DNA of 15,672 nt, taken from Prevotellaceae bacterium. GTDB taxonomy: Bacteria > Bacteroidota > Bacteroidia > Bacteroidales > UBA932. The stretch is taken from NCBI GenBank assembly GCA_031284065.1, contig JAITAP010000148.1, positions 1 to 15,672 on the forward strand. The letters run 5' to 3'. The notes under the pieces are model-generated. The model was not told where the DNA came from and did no database searches. It saw nothing but the letters and a program-made list of their open reading frames with translations. Of the stretch, positions 1 to 8,701 are shown piece after piece. How positions within the stretch are numbered: position 1 is the stretch's first letter; each line of letters starts with the position of its first letter. The position numbers and the translations under genes were made by a program.

Positions 1-52
1 AGACCCTCCCCCACTTCCGTACTTACCTAACCCTAACCTTGAAGCCTGCTCT

Positions 53-74
53 GCTATTTCATTAAATAAATAGC
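53..74. repeat. short inverted repeat upstream of the SusC-like gene
   Basis: GCTATTT (53-59) and AAATAGC (68-74) form a perfect 7-bp stem with an 8-nt loop. A run of six T follows at 81-86. It could be a weak terminator for a gene left of the window or an operator for the SusC-like gene, but the T run starts six bases after the stem, so neither role is secure. No TAnnTTTG promoter motif was found between 1 and 109, and no coding sequence is visible there. Confidence 0.3.
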
Positions 75-109
75 AATTGATTTTTTCAAATCTTTAAAAT
101 AAGCAATTT

Positions 110-3100
110 ATGAAACAAATTATAAGTGTTCAAAGAAAATCGAGCCTTGCGGCGCTGCGAAAAGCGGCCTGCGGCGGGGTGAGAAGAGGCGTTTGCCTGA
201 TGACGGCGGCGCTGATGATGATAGCGCCCGCCTCGCTGTGGGCGCAAGACCTCAACGTTTCCGGAACGGTGCGCGACGGTAGCAGCACACCGGTGGCGGG
301 GGCAAGCGTGGTGGTGAAGGGTAGCACTGTGGGCGTAAGCACCGACGTAAACGGCGGCTACACCATCAGCGCAGCCGCCGACGCTACGCTGGTGTTTTCG
401 TTCCTTGGGCTCGCCACGCACGAAGAGCCGGTGAACGGGCGCGGGCGCGTTGACGTTACCCTAAGCGAAGGCGACCAGGCAATAGACGAAGTGGTGGTGA
501 TTGGCTACGGCGTGCAACGTAAAGAGGCGGTTACGGGCTCGGTGGCCTCCATGTCGGGCGCATCGCTGGCGGAAATTCCATCGTCCAACATAACCTCAGC
601 TTTGCAGGGGCGATTGGCGGGCGTGGAGATGACGCAAACATCGAGCCGCCCGGGCGCGGCGATGCAAATTCGCATCCGCGGCACGCGCTCGCTCACCGCA
701 AGTAACGACCCGCTGGTGGTGCTCGACGGTATCCCGTTTGCGGGCTCCATTGGCGACATTAACCCCAACGACATTAAGAGCGTTGACATCCTGAAAGACG
801 CCTCGGCAACGGCTATCTACGGCTCGCGCGGCGCAAACGGCGTTATCCTGATTACCACCAACAAGGGGCAAACGGCTTCTAAGGCGCAAGTGCGCTACAA
901 TGCCTACTACGGCCTGAAGAGCGCCATCAAGTACCCCATGATGAATGGAGAGGAATTTTTGAAACTCCGCCAAACAGCCGGCAGGTTTACGAATACGGAG
1001 GATGAAACCGGCGAAAATGACATACCCCTAGTAAGCACCGACTGGCAGGACTTGATACTCCGCACCGGCGTGGCGGCAAGCCACGATGTGAACGTTACCG
1101 GCGGCACCCAAAAGGGAAGCTACAACTTTGGCCTGGGCTACTACCGCGACGAAGCCGTTGTGCCCTTGCAGCAGTACAGCCGCATTTCGCTGCGCGCTTC
1201 CCTTGACCAGGAAATCGCCAAGTATTTTCGCGTAGGCGTTAACACCACCAACAACTGGAGCGTTTCGGAGGGTAGTCAGGTGCAGATTGTAAACTCACTG
1301 TACCGCTCGCCTATTGCCAACCCGAAAAATCCCGATGGTACGTGGAGAAGAACATTTAAAGAGGTTGAAGGCACCGCTCTGGTATGGACAAAAGAGTACA
1401 TAGAAAGCGTTGCCGACAAGTGGGTGAGCGACAACAAGGCCCTTGGCTCTTACAACACCCTGTTTGGCGAAGTGAAAATACCCGGAGTAGAAGGCTTGAA
1501 GTACCGCATGAACTTGGGCTTGAACCTTCGCATGAACGTGGGCGGCAGCTTTACCGGACAAGGAGTGGGCAACGCTAACGAAAAATCCGAATCGGCGGGA
1601 AGCATTAGCAGCTCGCTCACCACCAACTGGGCGGTGGAAAATCTGCTGACCTACGACCGCACCTTTGCCGACAAGCATCAGGTGAACATGGTGGCCATGT
1701 ACTCGGCGGAGCAAACCCACTACCACTCAAACAGCATTTCGGCAAGAAACATCCCTGCCGACCACTTTCAGTACTACAACCTTGGGCAGGCGCTTGGCGA
1801 AATCACCGCTAACCCCGACAACCAAAACTACCAGCTAAGCGGGCTAATATCGTACATGGGGCGCGTGATGTATAGCTACGACAGCCGCTACATGCTGACG
1901 GCGACTTTCCGCTCCGACGCCTCCTCGCGGCTGGCGCCCGGGCAGCAGTGGCATACCTACCCCGCCGTTTCCGCCGGATGGAACATTAGGGAAGAAAGCT
2001 TTATGGAGAGCCTCTCTTGGCTCGACAGGCTGAAGCTGCGCGTAGGCTACGGCGAAACCTCCAACCAAGCGGTGGCTCCCTACGCTACGCTGGGCAGGCT
2101 GACGCTGCAACCCTACAACTTCGGAGATACGGGATACGCCATGGGCGGCTACGTCTCTGCCCTCCCCAACCCCGAGCTGGGATGGGAATTTTCCGAAACG
2201 TGGAACTTCGGCGTGGACTTCACTGTGTTGAAGAACCGGCTGTCCGGCTCGGTGGAGTACTACAGGCAGCACACCAAAAACGTGTTGCTTGGCGTTTCGC
2301 TTCCTCCCACGTCGGGCGTAGGCAGCTACACGGCCAACATCGGAGAAACGGAAAACAAGGGCTTTGAGTTTTCGCTCAACGGCACAATCCTCGACAACTT
2401 CTACGGATTTACGTGGGAAGCAGGCGTAAACCTCTACGTCAACCGCAACAAGCTCCTCTCCCTGGCTTCGGGGCAGGAGCGCGACGAAGCCAACAGCTGG
2501 TTTGTGGGGTACCCCATCGACGTGGTATTTGACCATGAGTACGTTGGGCTGTGGAACGAAACCGACCCCGACTACGCAGACTTCAAAACGCTTGAGCCGA
2601 ACGGAAACATAGGCATGATTAAAGTGAAATATACCCCCCGCTACGACAAAGACGGCAAGCTCCAGCAAATTGGGGCCGAAGACCGGCAAATCATGTCGCT
2701 GGAGCCGGATTTCCAGGGCGGCTTCAACACCCGTGTGGCCTACAAAGGGATTGACCTGAGCGTTATCGGTACGTTCAAGAGCGGCGGCACCCTTATCAGT
2801 GCGCTACACGGCGGAAGCGTAAGCTACCTCAACCTGATGACAGGACGGCGAGGCAACATAAAGGTGGACTACTGGACGCCCGAAAACACGGGTGCTAAGT
2901 ACCCAAACCCCGCCGGAGAGATTAGCGGCGACGCGCTACTACACTCCAAAAGCCTTGCCTACTTCGACGCCTCGTACCTGAAAATACGCACCATTTCGCT
3001 GGGCTACACCCTCGAAAAGGCATGGCTGAGCAAAGTTGGCGTGGACAACCTCAGGATTTACGCTACCGTTCAGAATCCGTTTGTGTTTTTATCGCCATAC

Positions 3101-3253
3101 CACACGGAGTCGGGCTTAGACCCCGAAACCAACTCGTATGGCGATCAGCAGGAAAATGTCAACACCAACCGCTACAACAGCCGGCTACCGGTGATTGGCA
3201 ACAACACGCCATCAACAAAGAACTATTTGATGGGGCTTAGTATCACATTTTAG
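110..3253 (+). CDS. SusC/RagA-like TonB-dependent outer-membrane transporter
   Basis: This protein imports glycan oligomers across the outer membrane with a SusD-like partner and energy from TonB. Its 1047 residues fit the SusC family. A basic N-terminus and hydrophobic stretch (about 24-45) end in SLWA, with likely signal cleavage before Q46. A carboxypeptidase-regulatory-like beta domain covers about 48-117. The TonB-box-like segment DEVVVIGYG lies at 126-134. The plug carries the SusC signatures LVVLDGIP (202-209) and DASATAIYGSRGANGV (230-245). The rest is a beta-barrel ending in SITF, with the usual terminal aromatic residue. The start at 110 gives a long n-region; M31 is an alternative that leaves a shorter but usable signal peptide. 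The SusD-like gene follows after 22 bp, so the two are almost certainly cotranscribed. Substrate cannot be read from the sequence; the neighbouring GH115 gene suggests a glucuronic-acid-decorated plant glycan. No regulator gene lies within the window. Confidence 0.95.
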   Translation: MKQIISVQRKSSLAALRKAACGGVRRGVCLMTAALMMIAPASLWAQDLNVSGTVRDGSSTPVAGASVVVKGSTVGVSTDVNGGYTISAAADATLVFSFLGLATHEEPVNGRGRVDVTLSEGDQAIDEVVVIGYGVQRKEAVTGSVASMSGASLAEIPSSNITSALQGRLAGVEMTQTSSRPGAAMQIRIRGTRSLTASNDPLVVLDGIPFAGSIGDINPNDIKSVDILKDASATAIYGSRGANGVILITTNKGQTASKAQVRYNAYYGLKSAIKYPMMNGEEFLKLRQTAGRFTNTEDETGENDIPLVSTDWQDLILRTGVAASHDVNVTGGTQKGSYNFGLGYYRDEAVVPLQQYSRISLRASLDQEIAKYFRVGVNTTNNWSVSEGSQVQIVNSLYRSPIANPKNPDGTWRRTFKEVEGTALVWTKEYIESVADKWVSDNKALGSYNTLFGEVKIPGVEGLKYRMNLGLNLRMNVGGSFTGQGVGNANEKSESAGSISSSLTTNWAVENLLTYDRTFADKHQVNMVAMYSAEQTHYHSNSISARNIPADHFQYYNLGQALGEITANPDNQNYQLSGLISYMGRVMYSYDSRYMLTATFRSDASSRLAPGQQWHTYPAVSAGWNIREESFMESLSWLDRLKLRVGYGETSNQAVAPYATLGRLTLQPYNFGDTGYAMGGYVSALPNPELGWEFSETWNFGVDFTVLKNRLSGSVEYYRQHTKNVLLGVSLPPTSGVGSYTANIGETENKGFEFSLNGTILDNFYGFTWEAGVNLYVNRNKLLSLASGQERDEANSWFVGYPIDVVFDHEYVGLWNETDPDYADFKTLEPNGNIGMIKVKYTPRYDKDGKLQQIGAEDRQIMSLEPDFQGGFNTRVAYKGIDLSVIGTFKSGGTLISALHGGSVSYLNLMTGRRGNIKVDYWTPENTGAKYPNPAGEISGDALLHSKSLAYFDASYLKIRTISLGYTLEKAWLSKVGVDNLRIYATVQNPFVFLSPYHTESGLDPETNSYGDQQENVNTNRYNSRLPVIGNNTPSTKNYLMGLSITF

Positions 3254-3275
3254 TAACCAATAAAAAAATAAAGTC

Positions 3276-5216
3276 ATGAAAAGAATTTATAAAACAATCG
3301 CAGCAAGCGTTTTGGCATCGATGATTTTTTTGGGCTCCTGCACTGAGATTTTAGAAGAGCAGCCGCGCAGCATTTTCGAGCCGGGATTCTTCAAAACCGA
3401 GCAGGGAGTGGCATTCGGGTTAACCTCCATGTATGCCCACCTGCGCCGTATGTACGGCAACAAGTACTACTACAACGTTTGCCTCACCGGTACGGACGAG
3501 GCTACCTGGGGAGCACATGCCGACGGTAATTTCAAGGATGCTGACCTTGACCCCGGCGCAGGGCAGCTAACGCCCACCAGTAGCCGTTCCGACATCTTGT
3601 GGAACAGAGGCAATATCAACATCAATACCGCCAGCGGGGTTATTGAAAATGCCGTCGAGGCAGGCGTGGCGCCCGCGCTGATTGCCGAAGCCCGCTTTTT
3701 CCGCGCTTTCGACTACTTTTTGATGGTGCAAACGTTTGGCGGCGTGCCGCTGGATTTAGGATCCGGGGTGCTCAAGTTCAACACAAAGCCCACGCGCACC
3801 TCAGTGCGCAACACCGTGCCGGAAGTTTACACTATCGGTATTTTCCCCGACCTCAGGCAAGCCGTTAGCGACCTGCCCGACGACCCGCGCGTGAAAGGCG
3901 CCGCAACCAAAACCGTAGCGCGCCTCTTTTTGGCAAAGGCTTACCTCACCTACGGCTGGTGGCTGAAAAATCCCAACAACATCCCAACGTACCCGGAGTG
4001 CGACCGCACCGACCCCGACAGGCACGATGCGGCATGGTACTTCCAGCAGGCCTACGACGTAGCTACGGAAGCCCTCGACAACCCGGGTCCCTACAAGCTG
4101 CAAGCTACTTTCTACGACGTGAACCTGGCGGCAGAAGACCGCAACATGGAGACGCTGCTGTACGCCGACCACACCTACACAAGCGAAAAGTACAACGAGT
4201 CTCCCGTTGGGGCAAGCCAGTGGAACCAGGATGACGGCGACGAAAACGATGCAGGATGGGCGTTGCAGTGGTACTACCAAGAGCTGCAAGCCGCAGCAAA
4301 TCCCGATGGAACAGGGTCTGCATCCATTGTAAACAGGGATGTCAACGCCGGGTCGCAAGACAGGGGGCGCATGTGGGATCGCATGGCAACTCCCATAGGC
4401 GCCATAGAAAAGTTTACCGACAAGGACAAGGATTCGCGCTTCGACGGGACTTTTGTTACCGTTTACCGCGGCAACTGGACGACGGGAGCTACCTTGTACG
4501 GCGCAAACAACAAAGCCGTTAAACCGGGCGAACCGTTTTTTACTTTCCTGCCCGACGAAACGCTGGCTTCGCAGATTAAGTACGCTGAAGGGAACGGCGC
4601 CGTTGGCGGAGGGGTAATATCCGACAGAGCCGATTACGTGGTAACGCCGCGCGGCATTACCAGGCACATGCACCCGGGAGTCTGGAAATTAGGCCCTAAC
4701 TTCCCCACCGCCGCGGATAAGATTGGCACCGCCCGCCCGTTTTACATTGCCAAATTCTCGGAGCTCTACCTGGTAGCGGCCGAAGCTGCCGTGCAAGGCG
4801 CAACCGCCAAAAGCGGCAAGAGCGCACGGGAGATGGTGAACGTGCTTCGCGAACGCGCCGGTAAGTGGCGCTGGGATCATGCGGGGGATAAAGCGTATGT
4901 TGCAAACTTTAGCGAGGAGCTGACAAACGCCACGCCGCAGGATATAACGGTTAACTATATTCTTGAAGAACGCCTGCGCGAATTTTACGGCGAAGGTTAC
5001 CGCTGGTTCGATTTGGTGCGTACCCAAAAGTGGAATGAATTTGCCGATACCTACGAGATTTGTACCGCAACCGGAAAAACTGAAAACCACACGGCGGTAA
5101 CGGTTAAGCGCAATATTCAGCCGCACCACTACCTGCGTCCTATTCCGCAAACCCAGATAGACGGCATGGAGATGGACGAGGCGGAAAAGGAGGCATACCA
5201 AAACCCGGGATATTAA
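3276..5216 (+). CDS. SusD/RagB-like surface glycan-binding lipoprotein
   Basis: This is the surface lipoprotein that caps the SusC barrel and captures the glycan. Residues 1-22 form a lipoprotein signal with lipobox LGSC, so C22 would be lipidated. The following residues TEILEEQ are acidic, as in Bacteroidota surface-export signals. The 646 residues are somewhat long for the family. The N-terminal half has family-like helical stretches, for example IAEARFFRAFDYFLMVQTFG. The C-terminal part has YILEERLREFYGEGYRWFDL and then LRPIPQTQID and QNPGY at the very end, both typical of SusD/RagB. The gene lies 22 bp after the SusC-like gene and ends in a strong terminator, so the pair forms its own transcription unit. 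Binding specificity cannot be inferred from sequence alone. Confidence 0.94.
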   Translation: MKRIYKTIAASVLASMIFLGSCTEILEEQPRSIFEPGFFKTEQGVAFGLTSMYAHLRRMYGNKYYYNVCLTGTDEATWGAHADGNFKDADLDPGAGQLTPTSSRSDILWNRGNININTASGVIENAVEAGVAPALIAEARFFRAFDYFLMVQTFGGVPLDLGSGVLKFNTKPTRTSVRNTVPEVYTIGIFPDLRQAVSDLPDDPRVKGAATKTVARLFLAKAYLTYGWWLKNPNNIPTYPECDRTDPDRHDAAWYFQQAYDVATEALDNPGPYKLQATFYDVNLAAEDRNMETLLYADHTYTSEKYNESPVGASQWNQDDGDENDAGWALQWYYQELQAAANPDGTGSASIVNRDVNAGSQDRGRMWDRMATPIGAIEKFTDKDKDSRFDGTFVTVYRGNWTTGATLYGANNKAVKPGEPFFTFLPDETLASQIKYAEGNGAVGGGVISDRADYVVTPRGITRHMHPGVWKLGPNFPTAADKIGTARPFYIAKFSELYLVAAEAAVQGATAKSGKSAREMVNVLRERAGKWRWDHAGDKAYVANFSEELTNATPQDITVNYILEERLREFYGEGYRWFDLVRTQKWNEFADTYEICTATGKTENHTAVTVKRNIQPHHYLRPIPQTQIDGMEMDEAEKEAYQNPGY

Positions 5217-5226
5217 TAGCTTGATG

Positions 5227-5286
5227 AAAAACGAGGAGGCAAGTAAGCGAGGGGCTTTCCCCTTTACTTGCTTCCTTGTTTTTTTC
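5227..5286 (+). terminator. intrinsic terminator after the SusD-like gene
   Basis: Arms 5227-5245 and 5264-5282 pair over 19 positions, with G-T wobbles at two of them. An inner GGGG/CCCC stem (5251-5254 with 5259-5262) and a CTTT loop sit inside. A run of seven T (5279-5285) follows the GC-rich part. The A-rich foot pairing with the T run could also terminate leftward transcription. It separates the SusCD unit from the GH115 gene. Confidence 0.85.
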
Positions 5287-5352
5287 GTTAATATCGGGGA
5301 GCTGAAACCTCCCATACATTCATTTCTTTAACTACAGTAAGCAGCAATAACT

Positions 5353-7848
5353 ATGAGAACAAAATTTTTAGCATTAGCATTTTTTACGCTCTGCACGCAA
5401 GCTTTCGGGGCAGAGCAGCTTGTTTTTACGCAAGGCGGAGAGGGCTGGTTTCCGCTGGCGCAAAAGGGTCATCCGGCAAGCCTCATGACCGACGACAGCG
5501 ACAAGGGCGTTTTGCGGGCGGTGAACAACCTGTACAACGACATCCAACGGGTAACGGGCATGTGGCCGCTCTCGCACCTCCCTGTAGCCATCATCGTCGG
5601 CACAGCCGGACAATCGCCGCTCATCGACCGCCTGCTGAAAGACGGTAAAATCAGCAAAACCGCGCTCGCCGGAAAAGTCGAGAAGTACCTCATCACAACC
5701 GTTGACAACCCCGCGCCGGGCGTTGCAAAGGGGCTGGTGATTGCCGGCAGCGACAAGCGCGGAACGATTTACGGCATTTACGAGCTTTCGCAGCAAATAG
5801 GCGTATCGCCCTGGTACTGGTGGGCGGATGTGCCGGTAGCGCATCGGGAAGACTTGTACGTGAAGCCTGGAGAATATACCGACGGCGAGCCTGCGGTGGC
5901 CTACCGCGGCATTTTTATCAACGACGAAGCCCCCGCTTTTCAGGGCTGGTGCAAGGAAAAGTTCGGCGGCGTTAACGCCAAAATGTACGAGCAGATGTTC
6001 GAGCTGATTCTTCGGCTGAAAGGAAATTTTTTATGGCCTGCCATGTGGGGCAATGCGTTCTACGACGACGACCCCGCCAACGGCGCGTTAGCCAACGAAA
6101 TGGGTATCGTTATCGGAACGTCCCACCACGAGCCGCTGGGACGCGCCCACGACGAATGGCGGCGCTACGGCAACGGCGCGTGGAGCTACGAAAAAAGCCC
6201 CGAAGCGCTTCGCGAATTTTGGCGTAGCGGCATGGAGCGGATGAAAAATTACGAAACCATAGTAACGGTTGGCATGCGCGGCGATGGCGACGAGCCGATG
6301 AGCGAGGGCGAAAATATAGCCCTCCTGCAAAAAATTGTGAAAGATCAGCGCGATATTATCGCCGGAGTAACCGGCAAAAAGGCCGAAGAAACGCCGCAAG
6401 TCTGGGCTTTGTACAAGGAAGTGCAGGACTACTTCGACAAAGGGATGCGCGTGCCGGACGACATTACGCTGCTGCTCTGCGACGACAACTGGGGCAACGT
6501 GCGCAAGCTGCCCGACCTCAACGCCCCGAAGCGCAAAGGCGGGTACGGCATGTACTACCATTTTGACTACGTCGGCGCGCCCCGCAACTACAAGTGGGTA
6601 AACGTAACCCCCATACAGCGGGTTTGGGAGCAGATGCACCTCACTTGGCAGTACGGCGTGAACAAAATTTGGGTGGTCAACGTCGGCGACCTCAAGCCTA
6701 TGGAGTACCCCATCAGCTTTTTCTTCGACATGGCGTGGAATCCCGCCCGCTTCAACCCCGACAACCTGTTGCAGCATACCGAAGAATGGTGCGCCCGGCA
6801 GTTCGGCGAAAAGTACGCCAAAGAATCTGCCCGCCTTATCAACTTGTACACGAAGTACAACCGCCGCGTAACGCCCGAGCTGCTCGACGAAAAGACGTAC
6901 AGCCTCGAAAATTACAGCGAATTTGAGCGGGTAACTCAAGAGTACAAAGATTTGCTGATAGACGCTTCCCGCGTCTATAGCCTGCTGCCGCACTCGTATA
7001 AGGATGCTTTCGACGAGCTGGTGCTGTTTCCCGTAAGCGCCTGCGCCAACCTGTACGAAATGTACTTTGCCGTAGCCAAAAACCGGCATTACGCCGCCCA
7101 AAACGACGCCAGGGCAAACGCCTGGGCAGACAAAGCCAAAGCCTGCTTTGCGCGCGACTCGGTACTGGCGGTTCACTACAACAAGGAAATCGCAGGAGGC
7201 AAGTGGCCGCACATAATGGACCAAATTCACATCGGCTACACCAATTGGCAGCAGCCCCCCAAAAGCGTCATGCCGAAGGTCAAGTACGTTGCCGAAGCGC
7301 CGGGCAGCCAAGAACGGCGATTTGTGGAGTCCGACGGCTATATTTCCATCGAAGCCGAACATTACTCGCGGGCGAAAAACGGGAGCGGCATTGCGTGGAA
7401 AGTCATCCCCAATTTGGGCAGAACGCTTTCGGGGATAACCACCTTTCCGGTAACCGCCACTCCTCAGCCCGGCGATGCGGTGTATCTGGAGTACGATTTG
7501 GAGCTGAAAGCGCAAGGTGAAATCCGGTTGACCTTTCTGCTTGCCCCAACGCTCAACTTCAACGCCAACAAAGGCCTGCGCTATGCCGTCTCTTTTGACG
7601 GCGGCGAAGAGCAGGTTGTGAACTTCAACGGGCACTACAGAGGCGAGCTGGGAGCATGGCAGGGAGAAAGCATTATCAAATCTACCGTTGCGCAAGCGGT
7701 AACGCCGGGCAAGCACACGCTCCGTTTCCGCGTTTTAGAGCCCGGCGTCGTCTTGGAAAAGATACTGATTGACTGCGGCGGATTGAAGCCGAGCTACTTG
7801 GGAGCGCCGGAGAGCGAGCTATCCAAAGCAGATGCTCCTAAGCGCTAA
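5353..7848 (+). CDS. secreted glycoside hydrolase family 115 (alpha-glucuronidase)
   Basis: GH115 enzymes remove alpha-linked glucuronic acid or 4-O-methyl-glucuronic acid from the side chains of xylan and related polymers, including internal decorations. The 831-residue protein starts with a Sec signal peptide (about 1-19, ending QAFG), so it acts in the periplasm or outside. Family-typical stretches include YRGIFINDEAP (184-194), LKGNFLWPAMW (222-232), GTSHHEP (255-261), VGMRGDGDEPM (306-316), LLLCDDNWGN (373-382) and YHFDYVGAPR (402-411). The conserved acidic residues D191, D313, E314, D377, D378 and D405 are plausible catalytic or substrate-binding positions, which is my inference. From about residue 655 (DGYISIEAEHY at 661-671) the GH115 C-terminal beta domain runs to near the end. 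The gene lies 137 bp after the SusD-like gene and beyond a terminator, so it may have its own promoter; none matching TAnnTTTG was seen. Confidence 0.93.
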   Translation: MRTKFLALAFFTLCTQAFGAEQLVFTQGGEGWFPLAQKGHPASLMTDDSDKGVLRAVNNLYNDIQRVTGMWPLSHLPVAIIVGTAGQSPLIDRLLKDGKISKTALAGKVEKYLITTVDNPAPGVAKGLVIAGSDKRGTIYGIYELSQQIGVSPWYWWADVPVAHREDLYVKPGEYTDGEPAVAYRGIFINDEAPAFQGWCKEKFGGVNAKMYEQMFELILRLKGNFLWPAMWGNAFYDDDPANGALANEMGIVIGTSHHEPLGRAHDEWRRYGNGAWSYEKSPEALREFWRSGMERMKNYETIVTVGMRGDGDEPMSEGENIALLQKIVKDQRDIIAGVTGKKAEETPQVWALYKEVQDYFDKGMRVPDDITLLLCDDNWGNVRKLPDLNAPKRKGGYGMYYHFDYVGAPRNYKWVNVTPIQRVWEQMHLTWQYGVNKIWVVNVGDLKPMEYPISFFFDMAWNPARFNPDNLLQHTEEWCARQFGEKYAKESARLINLYTKYNRRVTPELLDEKTYSLENYSEFERVTQEYKDLLIDASRVYSLLPHSYKDAFDELVLFPVSACANLYEMYFAVAKNRHYAAQNDARANAWADKAKACFARDSVLAVHYNKEIAGGKWPHIMDQIHIGYTNWQQPPKSVMPKVKYVAEAPGSQERRFVESDGYISIEAEHYSRAKNGSGIAWKVIPNLGRTLSGITTFPVTATPQPGDAVYLEYDLELKAQGEIRLTFLLAPTLNFNANKGLRYAVSFDGGEEQVVNFNGHYRGELGAWQGESIIKSTVAQAVTPGKHTLRFRVLEPGVVLEKILIDCGGLKPSYLGAPESELSKADAPKR

Positions 7849-7882
7849 TCCTCGCAGGATTTACAACCCTGCGGGGGTTTTT
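7847..7882 (+). terminator. intrinsic terminator after the GH115 gene
   Basis: Arms 7847-7858 and 7868-7879 pair over 12 positions with two G-T wobbles and a 9-nt loop. T residues run from 7878 to 7882. The left arm begins inside the GH115 stop codon, so the hairpin forms directly at the gene end. Confidence 0.75.
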
Positions 7883-7922
7883 GCTCGGCTTCCCCACCAT
7901 TGCACCGTCGTTCCGCCCCCGC

Positions 7923-8172
7923 CGTCATTCTGAGCGAAGCATTGCGCCGTCGTCCCACCCCTCCCGTCATTCCGACCGGAGCGTGCGAGGCACGAGCGTG
8001 CGCAGCGGAGGAACCTCCCACCATTGCTACCCCCGCGTTCTGCGGCGGCAACCTGCAATCTGCGGGAGACCTCACCCCCGCCACAGCGCACCCAAAACGT
8101 CGGTGGTTTGGCGGGAGATTGGCTACGCCGAGCTCCGCTTCACTCCGTTTCCTCGCTCCGCTCGGAATGACG
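7923..8172. repeat. CGTCATTC-ended dispersed repeat, copy 1
   Basis: The left side carries two starts, CGTCATTCTGAGCG at 7923 and CGTCATTCCGACCGGAGCG at 7965. The right end, GCTCCGCTCGGAATGACG, finishes at 8172 and is the reverse complement of the second left end with one mismatch. An inner CGTGC-GAG-GCACG hairpin follows the left end. A related copy lies at 13843-13980. No transposase gene is present. It may be a non-autonomous element or a REP-like palindrome; I recall similar GTCATTCCGAGCG-type repeats from many bacterial genomes but could not search. Confidence 0.65.
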
Positions 8173-8244
8173 GCACGAGGGGAAATGACGGCGCGGGGAG
8201 GGAGGGAACGACGGCGTAAGGTCACGGAACGCACGGGGCAAATT

Positions 8245-8429
8245 AAAACCTCATTTTTACCTCATTTAAACAACAAAACAACCTCAGTAGCAAAAATACG
8301 TACATACCTGCCAACCTCATTACCTCATTCAGTCGCTTTGTAATGAGGTAATGAGGTTGTGGGAGAGATTTGCATGCCATTGCTACTGAGGTTGTTTTGT
8401 TAGAGAAAATGAGGTGAAAATGAGGTTTT
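8245..8429. repeat. three-level nested palindrome, copy 1
   Basis: Three inverted repeats are nested on one centre. The outer arms 8245-8267 and 8407-8429 differ by a single wobble position. The middle arms 8272-8293 and 8380-8401 are a perfect 22-bp match beginning AACAAAACAACCTCAG. The inner arms 8312-8329 and 8342-8359 are a perfect 18-bp match around a 12-nt loop. All arms contain the word ACCTCA, and ACCTCATT recurs at 8259, 8314 and 8322. A related element lies at 12550-12676. No T run follows on either strand, so a simple intrinsic terminator is unlikely. Confidence 0.85.
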
Positions 8430-8526
8430 ATGCCCGCTCCGTGTATCAAAAGCGGTTTGCTTACCCAAAATAAGCTTGTTGCTACTTCATTTGACCCGCG
8501 CTCCCACTCCTCATGGGGATGGAATG

Positions 8527-8553
8527 TTTGGTGGAAATTTTGTTGTATATTTG
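8527..8553 (+). promoter_or_regulatory. Bacteroidota-type promoter for the GH92-mnmA unit
   Basis: TATATTTG (8546-8553) matches the -7 consensus TAnnTTTG exactly, and TTTG (8527-8530) fits the -33 element with 15 bases between them. Transcription would start near 8560 and give a leader of about 140 nt made mostly of the hairpin at 8569-8694. The assignment is by motif only. Confidence 0.5.
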
Positions 8554-8568
8554 CAAAACTGATTTGAA

Positions 8569-8694
8569 TTTAGAGTGTAGATATTAGAGTGTAGCTATTA
8601 GGGTGTAGCTATCTAATATCTAAACCCTAATACTTAAATTCCAACGCCTAAACTCTACGCTCTAATGTCTAAGCTCTAATATCTAAACTCTAAA
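8569..8694. repeat. long hairpin of CTAA-type repeats in the GH92 leader
   Basis: The arms 8569-8608 and 8655-8694 are 40 nt each. 33 positions are Watson-Crick pairs, four more can be G-U pairs in RNA, and three are mismatches. The left arm repeats a unit like TTAGAGTGTAGATA about three times. The right arm and the loop repeat units like CTCTAATATCTAAA in the opposite orientation. The right arm ends eight bases before the GH92 ATG, so the start codon sits at the foot of the stem. After the right arm comes an A run, not a T run, so this is not a + strand terminator. It could control translation or mRNA stability, or be a passive repeat. Confidence 0.75.
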
Positions 8695-8701
8695 AAAAAG
8701 T

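Larger units (their letters stand above)
7849..8701. other. 853-bp intergenic region with repeats and the GH92 leader
   Basis: No convincing gene lies here. In order it holds the GH115 terminator, a CGTCATTC-ended dispersed repeat (7923-8172), a nested palindrome (8245-8429), unassigned sequence (8430-8526), a promoter match (8527-8553) and a long hairpin (8569-8694) reaching the GH92 start. The open frames across 7861-8343 lie inside the repeats and have no protein-like composition. Confidence 0.7.

Noticed and set aside
1844..2689. 281-codon open frame on the - strand within the SusC-like gene
   Set aside because: It is a shadow of the barrel-coding sequence with no motif or signal.
6088..7716. 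542-codon open frame on the - strand
   Set aside because: It is antisense to the GH115 gene, which has clear family motifs. Long antisense frames are expected in GC-rich genes, and this one has no recognisable domain.
7861..8343. Overlapping open frames on both strands of 76-147 codons
   Set aside because: They lie over the dispersed repeat and palindrome, are rich in Arg, Pro and Ser, and have no plausible start context.
8272..8401. Intrinsic terminator for the GH115 or GH92 side
   Set aside because: There is no T run after the stem on either strand, and GH115 already has a terminator at 7847-7882.
8245..8429. CRISPR array
   Set aside because: The repeated ACCTCATT words are arranged as concentric inverted repeats, not as direct repeats with regular unique spacers, and no cas gene is nearby.
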